Shown here: positions 17,295-26,045 of the stretch, in pieces
Position numbering within the stretch: position 1 is the first letter of the stretch
Layout: the number at the start of each line of letters is the position of its first letter
Source of the DNA: Acidobacteriota bacterium
Lineage (GTDB): Bacteria > Acidobacteriota > Aminicenantia > Aminicenantales > Saccharicenantaceae
Assembly: GCA_039683095.1 (NCBI GenBank)
Contig: JBDKSB010000012.1
Location: 404,293-468,292, forward strand
Length of the DNA stretch: 64,000 bases
Direction of reading: 5' to 3'
Position numbers and translations under genes: made by a program
The notes under the pieces: generated by a model
Seen by the model: the letters and a program-made list of their open reading frames with translations, nothing else
The model's database searches: none
What the model was told of the DNA's origin: nothing

Positions 17295-18410
17295 ATGAGA
17301 ACGGCGATCTTCTCCCTGCTCTTCGCCCTGCCGCTCGGCCTGGCCGGCCGCGGCGGCTCGCCCGCGCCGAAGCCGAACCAGCTTGCCGACGCCCTCCTGG
17401 CCCGCCTCGGGACGCCGCGAGAGCCCGGGGCCGGGGTCATCGTCCTCCGGAACGGCCGGATCGTCTATATCGGCGCCCGCGGGGTCGCGGACATGCAGGG
17501 CATGCGGCCCATCGACGGCCGGACGGCCTTCCGCCTGGCCTCGGTCACGAAGCAGTTCACGGCCATGGCCGTCATGCTGCTCGTGCGCGACGCCAAGCTC
17601 CGCTACGAGGACACCCTGACCGGCCTTCTTCCCGGCTTCCCCGAATACGGCCGGGGCATCACCGTCCGCCACCTGCTCCAGCACACCTCGGGCCTCCCCG
17701 ATTACGAGGACCTGATGCCGCCCGCCGACCCCGCGGTCCCGGTCGAGCAGGCCCAGATCAGCGACGCCGGCGTCCTCGACCTGCTGAAGAAGCAGTCGGC
17801 GGGCTGGTTCGTGCCGGGGGCGCTCTGGCGCTACAGCAACTCGGGTTACGTCCTGCTGGGCCTCATCGTCGAGAAGGTCTCGGGCCGGTCCTTCCCGACG
17901 TTCCTGCGCGAGCGCATCTTCGCCCCGCTCAAGATGGACAACACGGTGGCCTTCGTCCGCGGCCGGAACGCCGTGCCCGACCGCGCCTTCGGCTATGCCA
18001 AGGAGGACGGCCGCTGGCGCTACGCCGACCAGAGCCCGACCTCGGCCACCCTCGGCGACGGCGGCGTTTATTCCTCGCTCTACGATCTCACGCTCTGGGA
18101 CGAAGGGCTCCGGCGCCATCTCCTGCTCAGCGAAGACGAGATGAGGCCCGCCCTGACCCCAGTGCGGGTCAAGGGCAAGGGGCCCGTCGGGCCCGACGGC
18201 CGGCCCGCCGACTACGGCTTCGGCTGGTTCCTCAACGGCTGGGAGGGCCATCCGCGGATGTGGCACTACGGCGAAACGTCCGGGTTCCGGACCTCCATCC
18301 AGCGCTTCACCGTCGACGGCTTGACGGTGATCGTCCTGGCCAACCGCGCGGACGTCGACGCCACGGGGCTGGCCCTCGACATCGCGGGATTGTTCCTGAA
18401 GGGCGAATAG
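17295..18410 (+). CDS. serine hydrolase of the beta-lactamase (class C/PBP4*) fold, exported
   Basis: This 371-aa protein has a signal peptide (about residues 1-20) followed by a class-C beta-lactamase/DD-peptidase fold. The catalytic SxxK motif is SVTK near residue 91, the YxN motif is YSNSG near residue 193, and the third box is represented by HYGETSG. This family includes esterases, D-aminopeptidases and peptidoglycan hydrolases, so antibiotic resistance should not be assumed. The ATG at 17295 is chosen because GGAGC precedes it and it starts the signal peptide. The gene converges on the PilZ gene with a GC-rich hairpin (GCGGCC/GGCCGC) between them. Confidence 0.88.
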   Translation: MRTAIFSLLFALPLGLAGRGGSPAPKPNQLADALLARLGTPREPGAGVIVLRNGRIVYIGARGVADMQGMRPIDGRTAFRLASVTKQFTAMAVMLLVRDAKLRYEDTLTGLLPGFPEYGRGITVRHLLQHTSGLPDYEDLMPPADPAVPVEQAQISDAGVLDLLKKQSAGWFVPGALWRYSNSGYVLLGLIVEKVSGRSFPTFLRERIFAPLKMDNTVAFVRGRNAVPDRAFGYAKEDGRWRYADQSPTSATLGDGGVYSSLYDLTLWDEGLRRHLLLSEDEMRPALTPVRVKGKGPVGPDGRPADYGFGWFLNGWEGHPRMWHYGETSGFRTSIQRFTVDGLTVIVLANRADVDATGLALDIAGLFLKGE

Positions 18411-18437
18411 GGCGGGACGCGGCCGGGAGGCCGCCGC

Positions 18438-18800
18438 CTAAACGATGGTCGAGGGAATGCCCTCGTTTCGGCCGTAGAGGTGACGGATCAGGGCTAGCAC
18501 CGCCTGGGAAGTCAGCTTCTGGAACTCCACCCCGATCTCGAACAAGCCCTCGCCCTTCTCTGGCCTTATCCAGCGGACGTCCCCTTCCAGGACGACGAGC
18601 TGGTCCGTGCCGCTCAGGCTGAGGCGGATCCTGAGGGTCGTTCCCGCGGGATAGGCCTTCGAGGTGACTATCCGCGCCCCGCCCGTGGACAGGTCGTAGG
18701 TGTGGGCGGCGATGCCCGCGCCCTGGTACTTGTCCACGGCGGTCCGGAGGAGGACCTCGTTCCGCTCGACGAAGCGGAGTCTCTTGCGTCGTTCGAACAT
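18438..18800 (-). CDS. PilZ-domain protein (c-di-GMP binding)
   Basis: This 120-aa protein is a single PilZ domain. The N-terminal RRKRLR supplies the RxxxR-like arginines, and DLSTGGARI matches the (D/N)xSxxG motif that contacts cyclic di-GMP. The reading frame runs 30 codons further upstream, but the ATG at 18800 has an AGGAG site and begins just before the arginine motif. With two HD-GYP proteins in the window it suggests an active c-di-GMP network. Its output partner is unknown. Confidence 0.9.
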   Translation of the reverse strand: MFERRKRLRFVERNEVLLRTAVDKYQGAGIAAHTYDLSTGGARIVTSKAYPAGTTLRIRLSLSGTDQLVVLEGDVRWIRPEKGEGLFEIGVEFQKLTSQAVLALIRHLYGRNEGIPSTIV

Positions 18801-18905
18801 GTTCCGGCTCCTGCTGCCCGGCCCCATTGTCGGTGGCCCGGGCGCCGGGGACAATCCCCCCGGAGGGTGATTCGGCCGGTGATTTCTCACCCCCGGGCGC
18901 GCCCG

Positions 18906-18934
18906 TTGACGCTCCCCGGCCGCGGTGCTATCCT
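18906..18934 (+). promoter_or_regulatory. promoter of the patatin gene
   Basis: TTGACG (18906-18911) and TATCCT (18929-18934) are 17 nt apart. The start site would be near 18941, giving a leader of only about 7 nt without a Shine-Dalgarno before the ATG at 18948. Confidence 0.65.
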
Positions 18935-18947
18935 GGGCTGACCCGCC

Positions 18948-19805
18948 ATGAAAGCCTTAAAGACCTGGGCCCTCGTTTTCATGGGCGGCGGCGCCAGGGG
19001 GCTGGCCCACGTCGGCGTCATCCGCGTCCTCGAACAGGTCGGCCTCGTCCCGGACATCGTCGCCGGCACGTCCATGGGCGGGCTGGTCGGCGGGCTCTAC
19101 GCGGCTGGCTTCTCCGCGGCCCGGCTGACGGAGATGATCAGCGGCCTGGACCTCGACGGCGGCGCCGGCGAAACGGGCCGGCACCCGCTTCTCAAACGGG
19201 CGCCGAACCTGTTCGAGTCCATGTTCCTCTCGGACACCAAGAACCGGCTTTTCACCAAGTTCGGCCTCGAGAAGGAGGACGCGATCGAGGCCTATCTGAA
19301 AAAGTGCGTCGGGAACGTCCGCATCGAGGACCTGCCGGTCCCGTTCCTCTGCAACGCCGTCGACCTGGCCTCCGGCCGCGAGATCCTGTTCACCAGGGGC
19401 AAGCTCTACCGGGCCCTGCGGGCGACGATGTCCCTTCCGGTCGTCTTCGAGCCCGTGCGCATGGGCCGGATGATCCTGGTGGACGGCGGCGTCCTCAGCA
19501 GCGCTCCGGTCGAGGCGGCCCGGGAGGCCGGGGCCGAGGTCGCCGTCCTGGTCGATATCCACAGGCCGTTGAAGCGGATGCCCCGGGAGAAGCTGCAGAA
19601 CACCTTCCATCTCATCCAGAGAACGGTCGAAGTGGCCACGGCCGCTTCCTTCTCGGAACGGGCCCGCCACGCGGATTTCGTCATCCGCATCCCGATCGAT
19701 CAGGGCGTCCTTCAGTTCTCGAGGCCGAAGGCGATCGTCGCCAAGGGCGAGCGCACCGCTCTGGCCCAGCTGGACGCCCTGAAGAAGGCCCTCGGCGCCG
19801 GCTGA
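18948..19805 (+). CDS. patatin-like phospholipase (RssA/NTE type)
   Basis: This 285-aa protein has the patatin catalytic dyad. The oxyanion-hole motif GGGARG is at residues 13-18, the nucleophile serine lies in GTSMGG (S42), and the catalytic aspartate is in DGG near residue 179. The family hydrolyses acyl ester bonds of lipids. No signal peptide or membrane helix is seen, so it is probably cytoplasmic. It ends 10 nt before the convergent gene for outer-membrane phospholipase A, placing two different lipid-acyl hydrolases side by side. Confidence 0.92.
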   Translation: MKALKTWALVFMGGGARGLAHVGVIRVLEQVGLVPDIVAGTSMGGLVGGLYAAGFSAARLTEMISGLDLDGGAGETGRHPLLKRAPNLFESMFLSDTKNRLFTKFGLEKEDAIEAYLKKCVGNVRIEDLPVPFLCNAVDLASGREILFTRGKLYRALRATMSLPVVFEPVRMGRMILVDGGVLSSAPVEAAREAGAEVAVLVDIHRPLKRMPREKLQNTFHLIQRTVEVATAASFSERARHADFVIRIPIDQGVLQFSRPKAIVAKGERTALAQLDALKKALGAG

Positions 19806-19815
19806 CGCAGGGCCG

Positions 19816-20748
19816 TCAATCCCAGTCCCGGAAGAGGAACCCGACGCCGATCCTCTGGACGCGGTGATCATAGTCGAGCATGCTCTCGCCGTAGCCCAGG
19901 AAATACTGGACGTATCCGGCGACCATGGCGAACATCGGGAAGCTCCATTCGAGCTGGACGGCCCCCCGGTTCCCGTGGAGATCCAGGTTGTCGCGGAGCA
20001 TGACCGCGAAGCGGTGCTTTTTCAGGAAATAATAGGCCCAGATCTCGCCGTGCCCCAGGTACTTGGTGATCCCGGGATTGTCGTCGTCCACGGCCTTCTC
20101 CCCCAGCCGGGCCCAGCCTTTCAGCAGGAGCGACAGGGGGCCGCGCTCGAGCCCGAGGTTGACCACGATCCGGTTCCAGCTCCGGGACAGCGGCTCCGAC
20201 TGGCCGTTCGACTGGTGGTTGAAGCCGAACTGGACGAAACGGCCCTTCAGGCCGAGGATGTCGAAGCGGGTGCGGACGTTGAACAGGACCTCCGGCTCGT
20301 AGTTCGTCTCCCGGAAGGGCGAGCTGTCGGAGAAGTTATAGAACTGCCAGAACGAGCGCTGGGTGTAGCCGACCCACAGGTCGACCGGCCCTCCGAGGAC
20401 GTCCTGCCAAAGCTTGGCCTTGAAGCTCAGCTGGAACGCGATCTCGGGCTTGACTAGGGTCTTGGCCGGGTTGACTTCCTGAAGGGGCGCCGGATTGGGC
20501 CAGGTGTTGTAGGAGAACACAAGGGCGTAGTTCGACCGGTGGAAGGTGATGCCGGGCTGGTCGGCGCGCCTGGCCGGGTCGAGCTGCCAGAGCGACGTGA
20601 AGTAGGACGGCTTCTCCTTCCCGGCGCCCGCGGCTGCGGCCGGACCGGCCTGATCCCGGGGCGCCGCGACCAAAACCTGGGCCAGGACCGCCGCGAGCCC
20701 GGCCAGGGCGGCGACGGATCGAGACAACGATCGGAGGGACAGGAACAT
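19816..20748 (-). CDS. pldA: outer-membrane phospholipase A (OMPLA)
   Basis: This 310-aa exported protein has a signal peptide and an outer-membrane beta-barrel pattern. The triad matches OMPLA exactly in spacing: the segment NHQSNGQ gives the His and the Ser two residues later, and the Asn follows 12 residues after the serine, as for H142/S144/N156 of E. coli PldA. The YTQRSFWQ segment also matches the family. It hydrolyses phospholipids that reach the outer leaflet. The ATG at 20748 is preferred over one 23 codons upstream because it begins a proper signal peptide and lies downstream of a good promoter. Confidence 0.92.
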   Translation of the reverse strand: MFLSLRSLSRSVAALAGLAAVLAQVLVAAPRDQAGPAAAAGAGKEKPSYFTSLWQLDPARRADQPGITFHRSNYALVFSYNTWPNPAPLQEVNPAKTLVKPEIAFQLSFKAKLWQDVLGGPVDLWVGYTQRSFWQFYNFSDSSPFRETNYEPEVLFNVRTRFDILGLKGRFVQFGFNHQSNGQSEPLSRSWNRIVVNLGLERGPLSLLLKGWARLGEKAVDDDNPGITKYLGHGEIWAYYFLKKHRFAVMLRDNLDLHGNRGAVQLEWSFPMFAMVAGYVQYFLGYGESMLDYDHRVQRIGVGFLFRDWD

Positions 20749-20787
20749 GGGACACCGCCTTTCCGCCCGAAACCGGGTATTAGGGAT

Positions 20788-20817
20788 TTTATAGAGCCCG
20801 GCGGCGAGGGATGTCAA
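20788..20817 (-). promoter_or_regulatory. promoter of pldA
   Basis: On the minus strand a perfect TTGACA (20817-20812) and TATAAA (20793-20788) are spaced 18 nt. Transcription would begin near 20781. Confidence 0.7.
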
Positions 20818-20838
20818 GCGGCCGTCGCCGCCGCTCTG

Positions 20839-20867
20839 TTGACATCAGCCTGGGCCCGGGTTACGCT
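20839..20867 (+). promoter_or_regulatory. promoter of the small HTH gene
   Basis: A perfect TTGACA (20839-20844) is followed after 17 nt by TACGCT (20862-20867), upstream of a GGGGA ribosome site and the ATG at 20890. Confidence 0.6.
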
Positions 20868-20889
20868 GAAATCACAGAAAGGGGACGGA

Positions 20890-21102
20890 ATGCCGGACGG
20901 GCAGGAGGAACTCCTTTCGTCCTGGAAGGAGATCGCCGCTTACCTGAAGCGCACCGTCAGGACCTGCCAGAGGCTCGAGGCGGCGATGGGTTTGCCCGTC
21001 GAGGCCCTTTACGGCGAGATGCTCGAGAAGCGGGAAAAGGTCCTCATCTCCCCGGTCATGCTGGCCGGGCCGCGGCCCTTCAGAACTTCAGCGAAAATTT
21101 GA
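20890..21102 (+). CDS. small helix-turn-helix protein (MerR/excisionase-like N-terminus), possibly truncated
   Basis: This 70-aa protein starts with SWKEIAAYLKRTVRTCQRLE, a helix-turn-helix segment well known in Acidobacteriota at the N-terminus of longer TPR- or FlgO-type proteins. Here it stops after about 70 residues and its last 23 bases overlap the 3' end of the TonB receptor gene on the other strand. A good promoter and a GGGGA ribosome site suggest it is expressed. It may be a free-standing DNA-binding protein or the remnant of a longer gene cut by rearrangement. Confidence 0.65.
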   Translation: MPDGQEELLSSWKEIAAYLKRTVRTCQRLEAAMGLPVEALYGEMLEKREKVLISPVMLAGPRPFRTSAKI

Positions 21103-23914
21103 GCTGGACCCAGCGCGGCAGCTGCCGGGCCCAGACCTGGCCGAAGAGAGGGTTGGGGCTCCCATCCGCGTTCTCGCCGTTCTTGAAGAAGGACACGGGC
21201 CGCTGGCTGTTCAGCAGGTTATAGACGTTGACCCCCAGGCCGAGCGTCGGGCCAGTCCGGAACCGGAAATCCTTCTCGGCCACCAGGTCCACGTAGGCGT
21301 GGGCCGGGGTCGTCCGCGCGCCGCGCCCCTCCGGGAAGGTCGCGCAGAAAGTCACGGCGGGGGACCAGCCCTTTTTCTCCCAATGGTAGCCGGAGAGGTA
21401 CTGGACATTGGCCGCGATGTTGACGCCGCGCGGCGCGAGCCAGGTCGCGAAGACCTTGATCACGTGGTCCACGCTGTAAGGCAGGACCCCGTACCATCCC
21501 TCGTCCCCGATCCGCCGTCCTCCCATTCCCCCGAAGAGCCATTCGTAGATCGGATGGAAGGGCGAATCCTCCGGCGTCAGCGGATGGTAGCCGATCAGGC
21601 TGGAGTCGTAATATCCCCCGAAATAAAGGTCCCAGCTCACGGCCTCGAATATGTCACCCGAGGTCGTCCCCTTGGCCCGCGACCAGGTCCAGGAGGCGTT
21701 CAGCATGAGGCGGCCCGGGACCCTTCCGTTCAGCTCGACTTCCAGGCCCCGGTAGTTCCTCCTTTTCAGCTCGAAATTCGTCAGGAGCCTCTTCATGGCC
21801 ATGGGCGCGGCCGGGTCGTACAGGGAAACGGGGTTGATCAGGTCATGGGAGCTCGAATGGATCCCCCGGACATTGAAGGCCCAGTTCGCCCCGATCTGGC
21901 GGTCGAACTCCAACAGGAACCTGTTCGTCTTGTCGGGCTTCAGCCCGGGATCGACCTCCCGGGGGGCCGTTTGTTCCAGAGTCAGCCCCCAGTTGGCGCG
22001 GTCCGCCAGCTGGGCCTGCGTCGGGTCCGCTGGGCCGACCCATTTGAAGACGCGCCGGGCGAAGAGAGGAGCGGTGTTGGCGAACGGCAGGAAGTCCGTC
22101 GAAACGGGCATGGCATAGAGGCCGTAGCCGAATTTCAGGACGTTCCGGCCGTTGCCCGCCAGGTCCCAGGCCACGGAGGCCCTGGGCTGCAGGAAGTCCC
22201 CGACGCCCCAGTTCCAGGCCCTGGCCCCGGCGTCGTTGAAGACCTGCTGGGTGTCGGTCCGCAATCCGATCATGACGGAGACGCGGCCCAGGATGACGTT
22301 GTCTTCGGCATAGAACCCGAACCCGCGCGTCGTGTTCCTCGCCTCGCCTGGGGCGCTTTCCCACAATGAGTTGGGATGGCCCGGGCTCGTCCAGGAAAGG
22401 CCGGTGCCGTTGTCGAAACCGTCGCCGGGCCACAGGTCGGCGTCGAGGCCCGTCCAATGATAGGACTCGACGTCGCTGGCGCTGTAGCGGCTCGCGCCCG
22501 CCTTGAGCTCGTGGTCCCCCCACGGTCCGAGGCTGAAATACCGGATGAGACCGACGGCCAGGTCCGTCCGCTTCAGCCGGCTGCTTTGGCCGAAGCTGGC
22601 GTTGTTCGTCTGTTGGCCGATATCCTGCCAGGAAAAGGGGGGAGGCCCGAAGTCGCCGCCGAGAGGCTGGATCCCGAACGAGTGCCTGTTCTGGCCCCAG
22701 GCCGCCGTCAGGAACGAGTTCGGCGACAGGATCCCCCTGTAATTGAGGCGGTACGAACGGCGGGTATAGTCCGACCGGGTATAGGTCTCCGGAACTCCGA
22801 CCCCTCCCGACTGGCGCAGGAGCTTGTCCAGCGTCCCGCTCAGGGACAGCGTCTGGTCCTTAAGAGGCGTCAGGGTGATCTTTCCGAGGAGATTGTTCGT
22901 GGTGACGCGCCGTTCCCCCGCCGGGACCGTCAGCCAGATGAGGGTCCGCTCGCCGGTCCTGTCGGTGTTGGCGAAGAAGTCGTCGGACGCGAAGAACCAG
23001 ATCCGGTCCTTGAAGACCGGGCCGCCCAGGTTGCCGAAACACTGCCCCAGCGACGTCTCCGGGACGGAGATGGCCGACATCTGCTCCTTTCTGCCGGCCC
23101 GCAGGCCCGCCCCCTGGATGAGCCCGCCCAGCTCGCCGTGAAAGGAGTTGCCGCCCGATCTCGTCACGATATTGACGAAGCCGCCGACGCCCTGCCCCCA
23201 CGCGGGCGAGAACCCGTCGGAAACGATCTGGACCTCTTCCCAGGCGTCGTAGTTGAGGCGGAGGCCCGGGTCGCCGTAGGCCACCCCTTTCATGGAAAGG
23301 CCGTCCACGAACCAGTTGTTCGCGCCGTTGCCCGCGCCCCGGAAGCCGGGCAGGCCGGACTCCGTCGTCAGGCCCGTGATCCAGTTCTGGTCGGCCCCGC
23401 CGGTGATGGTGTTCACCCTCACTCCGGTGACGCCCGGGGTCAGGTCGACGATCTCCGCGATCGTCCGGGCCTGGGTCGGCGCGAGGGCCAGGTCGGCGCC
23501 GCTCAATCGATAGCTCGTATCGGCCCTGGCCGCGTCGACGAGCGGATTCGAGGCGACAACCGTGACCTCCTCCCTGACGGCGGCGGGCTTGAGGACGATC
23601 GACACGGTCCGCGCCCATCCCAGCCGGACGTCGTTGCCGGTCAGGACCAGCCGCCGGAATCCGGCCAGCTCGAACGTCAGGGCGTAGGCGCCCACCGGCA
23701 GCAGCGGCATCCGGAAGCCTCCGCCCTTATCGGACAGGGCGGTCCGTGCGCCCTGAAGGTTCGGGCTCCTGGCCGTGATCGAGACGCCGGGCAAGGCCTC
23801 CCCCGCCTCGTCGGTGACCTTCCCCCGGATCTCGCCCGTCTGCTGGGCGGACAAGGTCCCGAAGAGCAGAAAGAGGGAAAGGAAAGAGATAAGGATCCTC
23901 GTCGACTTCTTCAT
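21080..23914 (-). CDS. Oar-like TonB-dependent outer-membrane receptor with carboxypeptidase-regulatory-like domain
   Basis: This 944-aa protein has a signal peptide (about 1-23) and an N-terminal carboxypeptidase-regulatory-like beta domain (about 27-110, GEIRGKVTDEAG...LPGVSI). A plug domain follows (about 125-250), with NWFVDGL and FVNIVTRSGGN. The rest is a beta barrel ending in KFSLKF, the C-terminal aromatic signature for outer-membrane insertion. Receptors of this class import oligosaccharides, peptides or other ligands using TonB energy. The ATG at 23914 is fixed by a strong GGAGG site; the open frame upstream is spurious. No SusD-like partner is adjacent. Confidence 0.92.
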   Translation of the reverse strand: MKKSTRILISFLSLFLLFGTLSAQQTGEIRGKVTDEAGEALPGVSITARSPNLQGARTALSDKGGGFRMPLLPVGAYALTFELAGFRRLVLTGNDVRLGWARTVSIVLKPAAVREEVTVVASNPLVDAARADTSYRLSGADLALAPTQARTIAEIVDLTPGVTGVRVNTITGGADQNWITGLTTESGLPGFRGAGNGANNWFVDGLSMKGVAYGDPGLRLNYDAWEEVQIVSDGFSPAWGQGVGGFVNIVTRSGGNSFHGELGGLIQGAGLRAGRKEQMSAISVPETSLGQCFGNLGGPVFKDRIWFFASDDFFANTDRTGERTLIWLTVPAGERRVTTNNLLGKITLTPLKDQTLSLSGTLDKLLRQSGGVGVPETYTRSDYTRRSYRLNYRGILSPNSFLTAAWGQNRHSFGIQPLGGDFGPPPFSWQDIGQQTNNASFGQSSRLKRTDLAVGLIRYFSLGPWGDHELKAGASRYSASDVESYHWTGLDADLWPGDGFDNGTGLSWTSPGHPNSLWESAPGEARNTTRGFGFYAEDNVILGRVSVMIGLRTDTQQVFNDAGARAWNWGVGDFLQPRASVAWDLAGNGRNVLKFGYGLYAMPVSTDFLPFANTAPLFARRVFKWVGPADPTQAQLADRANWGLTLEQTAPREVDPGLKPDKTNRFLLEFDRQIGANWAFNVRGIHSSSHDLINPVSLYDPAAPMAMKRLLTNFELKRRNYRGLEVELNGRVPGRLMLNASWTWSRAKGTTSGDIFEAVSWDLYFGGYYDSSLIGYHPLTPEDSPFHPIYEWLFGGMGGRRIGDEGWYGVLPYSVDHVIKVFATWLAPRGVNIAANVQYLSGYHWEKKGWSPAVTFCATFPEGRGARTTPAHAYVDLVAEKDFRFRTGPTLGLGVNVYNLLNSQRPVSFFKNGENADGSPNPLFGQVWARQLPRWVQLKFSLKF

Positions 23915-23986
23915 TCCGGACCTCCATCGCCGTGAAGACAATGGGACGGCACGCGGTCCGCGGTCCCCTATCAGCTTGTGACCGGG

Positions 23987-24016
23987 AAGATAGCGCGAAA
24001 CGGAGGACAAAGTCAA
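23987..24016 (-). promoter_or_regulatory. promoter of the first TonB receptor gene
   Basis: On the minus strand TTGACT (24016-24011) and TATCTT (23992-23987) are 18 nt apart. The start site would be near 23980, about 66 nt before the start codon. Confidence 0.6.
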
Positions 24017-24133
24017 AAGGCAGGTCCCCGACCGGGAGAGGGACAATCGTCCCCGCGACGGAGTCCGGAACCGGTCATCGGATCGGTCCGGGGCCGGGAG
24101 CGGCGGGCCCGCCCCCCGGCCCCGGCCGGCGGA

Positions 24134-25804
24134 TCAGCGGCGTTCGCGGGCTTCGGCCTTCCTGACCGTGGGGATCGCCGCGACGTCAAGGATGCGATTC
24201 GACCCCCACCCGGCCAGCTTCCCCCGCTGGGCGACGAAGGAGCACGCGGCGCTGAACGCGAAGTCGGGCAGCGTCCGGACGTCCTGCACCGTCATCCCCA
24301 GCACATAGACCAGGGCCAGGTAGATCTGCTCCGTGACGGTCACGCTGTAGAGCTGGTCCGGGATGATCATGGGCTTGCCCACATGCACGGTATCAAGGAG
24401 GATCTTATGCAGCGGCGGCGCGGTCGAGTCGTAGCAGAAGCGCATGCCGGAGACCTGGGGAAAGAAATCGCCGCCTTTATAGATGGTCTTCTCGAGCGCG
24501 CCCAGGATCTCGCTTCCGGTCGCGCGGAACGTGACCAGCCGCCAGGGCCGGACATAAGGCTGACCGGACGGCCTGGTCCTGAGGTTGCCGTAGCTCATCG
24601 CCCGGAAGACGTCGGCCCCGACGACCCAGCCCTTGGGCAGCGGATCGCCCATATAGGCGAACGGCTCGATGGCGATGTCGGTGCCCGTCCAGGCCCGGTA
24701 CGCGTCGGTGAACAGGTCGCCGAGAGGCGTGTCTCGCTGGGCGCAGCGGAGGTTCCAATCCATTCCGATATCATGCTGCGCCCAGGCCAGCGTCTGATGA
24801 TAGACGTCGCCATAGAGGGCGACGATCCCCGCCTTTAAGTTCTCGATCGGGGCCTGGAACGCGGGGGACGGCGGCGTCTTCGCGTCCGCGCTGAGGAGGT
24901 CGTAGTCGACCAGGTCGACCTGGCCGCCGGCGACCGACAGCCGCAGGCGCCCGACCCAGCGATAATAACTGCCAGCCGAAACGATGAGCGTGGTCCCGCC
25001 GTCCGGGCGCAGGACGGGCTCCGGCTGTTTCAGCACCGCGTTGTCGTGGCCGTTGACGATGACGTCGATGCCCGGGACGCTCCCGGCCAGCTCGCGCGCG
25101 GCATCCATACCGAAATGGGAGACGCAGATCACGACCTGGACGCCCTCTCCCCTGAGCTCGTCGACGGCCGCCTGGGCGATGGCCGGGAGGTCCGAAAGGA
25201 TCACGACGGGGGCGGGATTCGCCAGCGCGCCGTCCGGCACCGTCAGGCCGAACAACCCCACCTTCACGCCGTTGACCTCCTTGACCAGGGTGGAGCTGAC
25301 CCAGGGCAAGAGCGGATTGTCCGCCGGGATCTCGAAATTGGTCCCGAGGACGGGCACGCCCCCGCCCGGCCAGGCGTTCTGGAGGACGGTCGCCAGGGAG
25401 CCCGGCCCGAACCGGAGATCATGGTTGCCGAGGACGATGGCGTCGAGCCCCAGCGATTTCAGCATCTGGAGCTCGGGCACGCCGAGGTATTCACTGAAAA
25501 AAAGGTCGCCCTCCATGAAATCTCCCGCGAGGACGAAGATCGCGTTCGGATCCAGGGCTCTGGCCTCGGTCACCAGGGTCGCCGCCTTGGCCAGACCGCC
25601 CAGGGTCCCGCTTAAAGCCGGATCCTTGGGCCCCCAGGCCTCGAGATGCGAGTGGGTGTCGTTGACATGCAGCAGGGTGATCTGCGCCGGCTGAGCGGAC
25701 GCCCCCGGAGCCGCCGCCAGGAACAGGGCGGCGACGGCTAGCGCGATCGGGATCAGCCGGGCCAGGCCCCGCACCCTTCGCCTATTCCCTCCGCCAATGG
25801 ACAT
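24134..25804 (-). CDS. 5'-nucleotidase / UshA-type metallophosphoesterase, exported
   Basis: This 556-aa exported enzyme has a signal peptide and a calcineurin-like metallophosphatase domain. Metal ligands are in VNDTHSH, AGDFMEGD, GNHD and the later SHFGMD and NGHDN motifs. A 5'-nucleotidase C-terminal substrate-binding domain follows (about 350-540). It would remove phosphate from nucleotides or nucleotide sugars in the periplasm. A strong AAGGAGG site precedes the ATG at 25804; the frame continues 160 codons upstream into the divergent regulator gene, but that part is not a real coding sequence. A divergent 241-nt AT-rich intergenic region separates it from the winged-helix/TPR gene. Confidence 0.92.
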   Translation of the reverse strand: MSIGGGNRRRVRGLARLIPIALAVAALFLAAAPGASAQPAQITLLHVNDTHSHLEAWGPKDPALSGTLGGLAKAATLVTEARALDPNAIFVLAGDFMEGDLFFSEYLGVPELQMLKSLGLDAIVLGNHDLRFGPGSLATVLQNAWPGGGVPVLGTNFEIPADNPLLPWVSSTLVKEVNGVKVGLFGLTVPDGALANPAPVVILSDLPAIAQAAVDELRGEGVQVVICVSHFGMDAARELAGSVPGIDVIVNGHDNAVLKQPEPVLRPDGGTTLIVSAGSYYRWVGRLRLSVAGGQVDLVDYDLLSADAKTPPSPAFQAPIENLKAGIVALYGDVYHQTLAWAQHDIGMDWNLRCAQRDTPLGDLFTDAYRAWTGTDIAIEPFAYMGDPLPKGWVVGADVFRAMSYGNLRTRPSGQPYVRPWRLVTFRATGSEILGALEKTIYKGGDFFPQVSGMRFCYDSTAPPLHKILLDTVHVGKPMIIPDQLYSVTVTEQIYLALVYVLGMTVQDVRTLPDFAFSAACSFVAQRGKLAGWGSNRILDVAAIPTVRKAEARERR

Positions 25805-26045
25805 CGGTTCCTCCTTGATGGATTCCGAAAACGGGTCATTGCCCCGGTTTTCGCCCCGACTTTGGGTTTGCCGACGCTCCGAGCCACCCCACGGCCAACT
25901 AATATGGCCCGGCGGGACCGGGAGTCCATGGCATAAATATTGATTTTTCATTGCTTTTGTCATAACGTTTGGCCAAATGGGGATTCTGAATTCCTGAGGT
26001 ATGGAGGTTTGCCGCGCGCCCGTGCGGGGCGGCTCGGAGGACAAG

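Noticed and set aside
17295-18410. Antibiotic-resistance beta-lactamase
   Set aside because: SxxK and YxN motifs define the fold but the third box is HYGE rather than KTG, so a general esterase/peptidase role is more likely.
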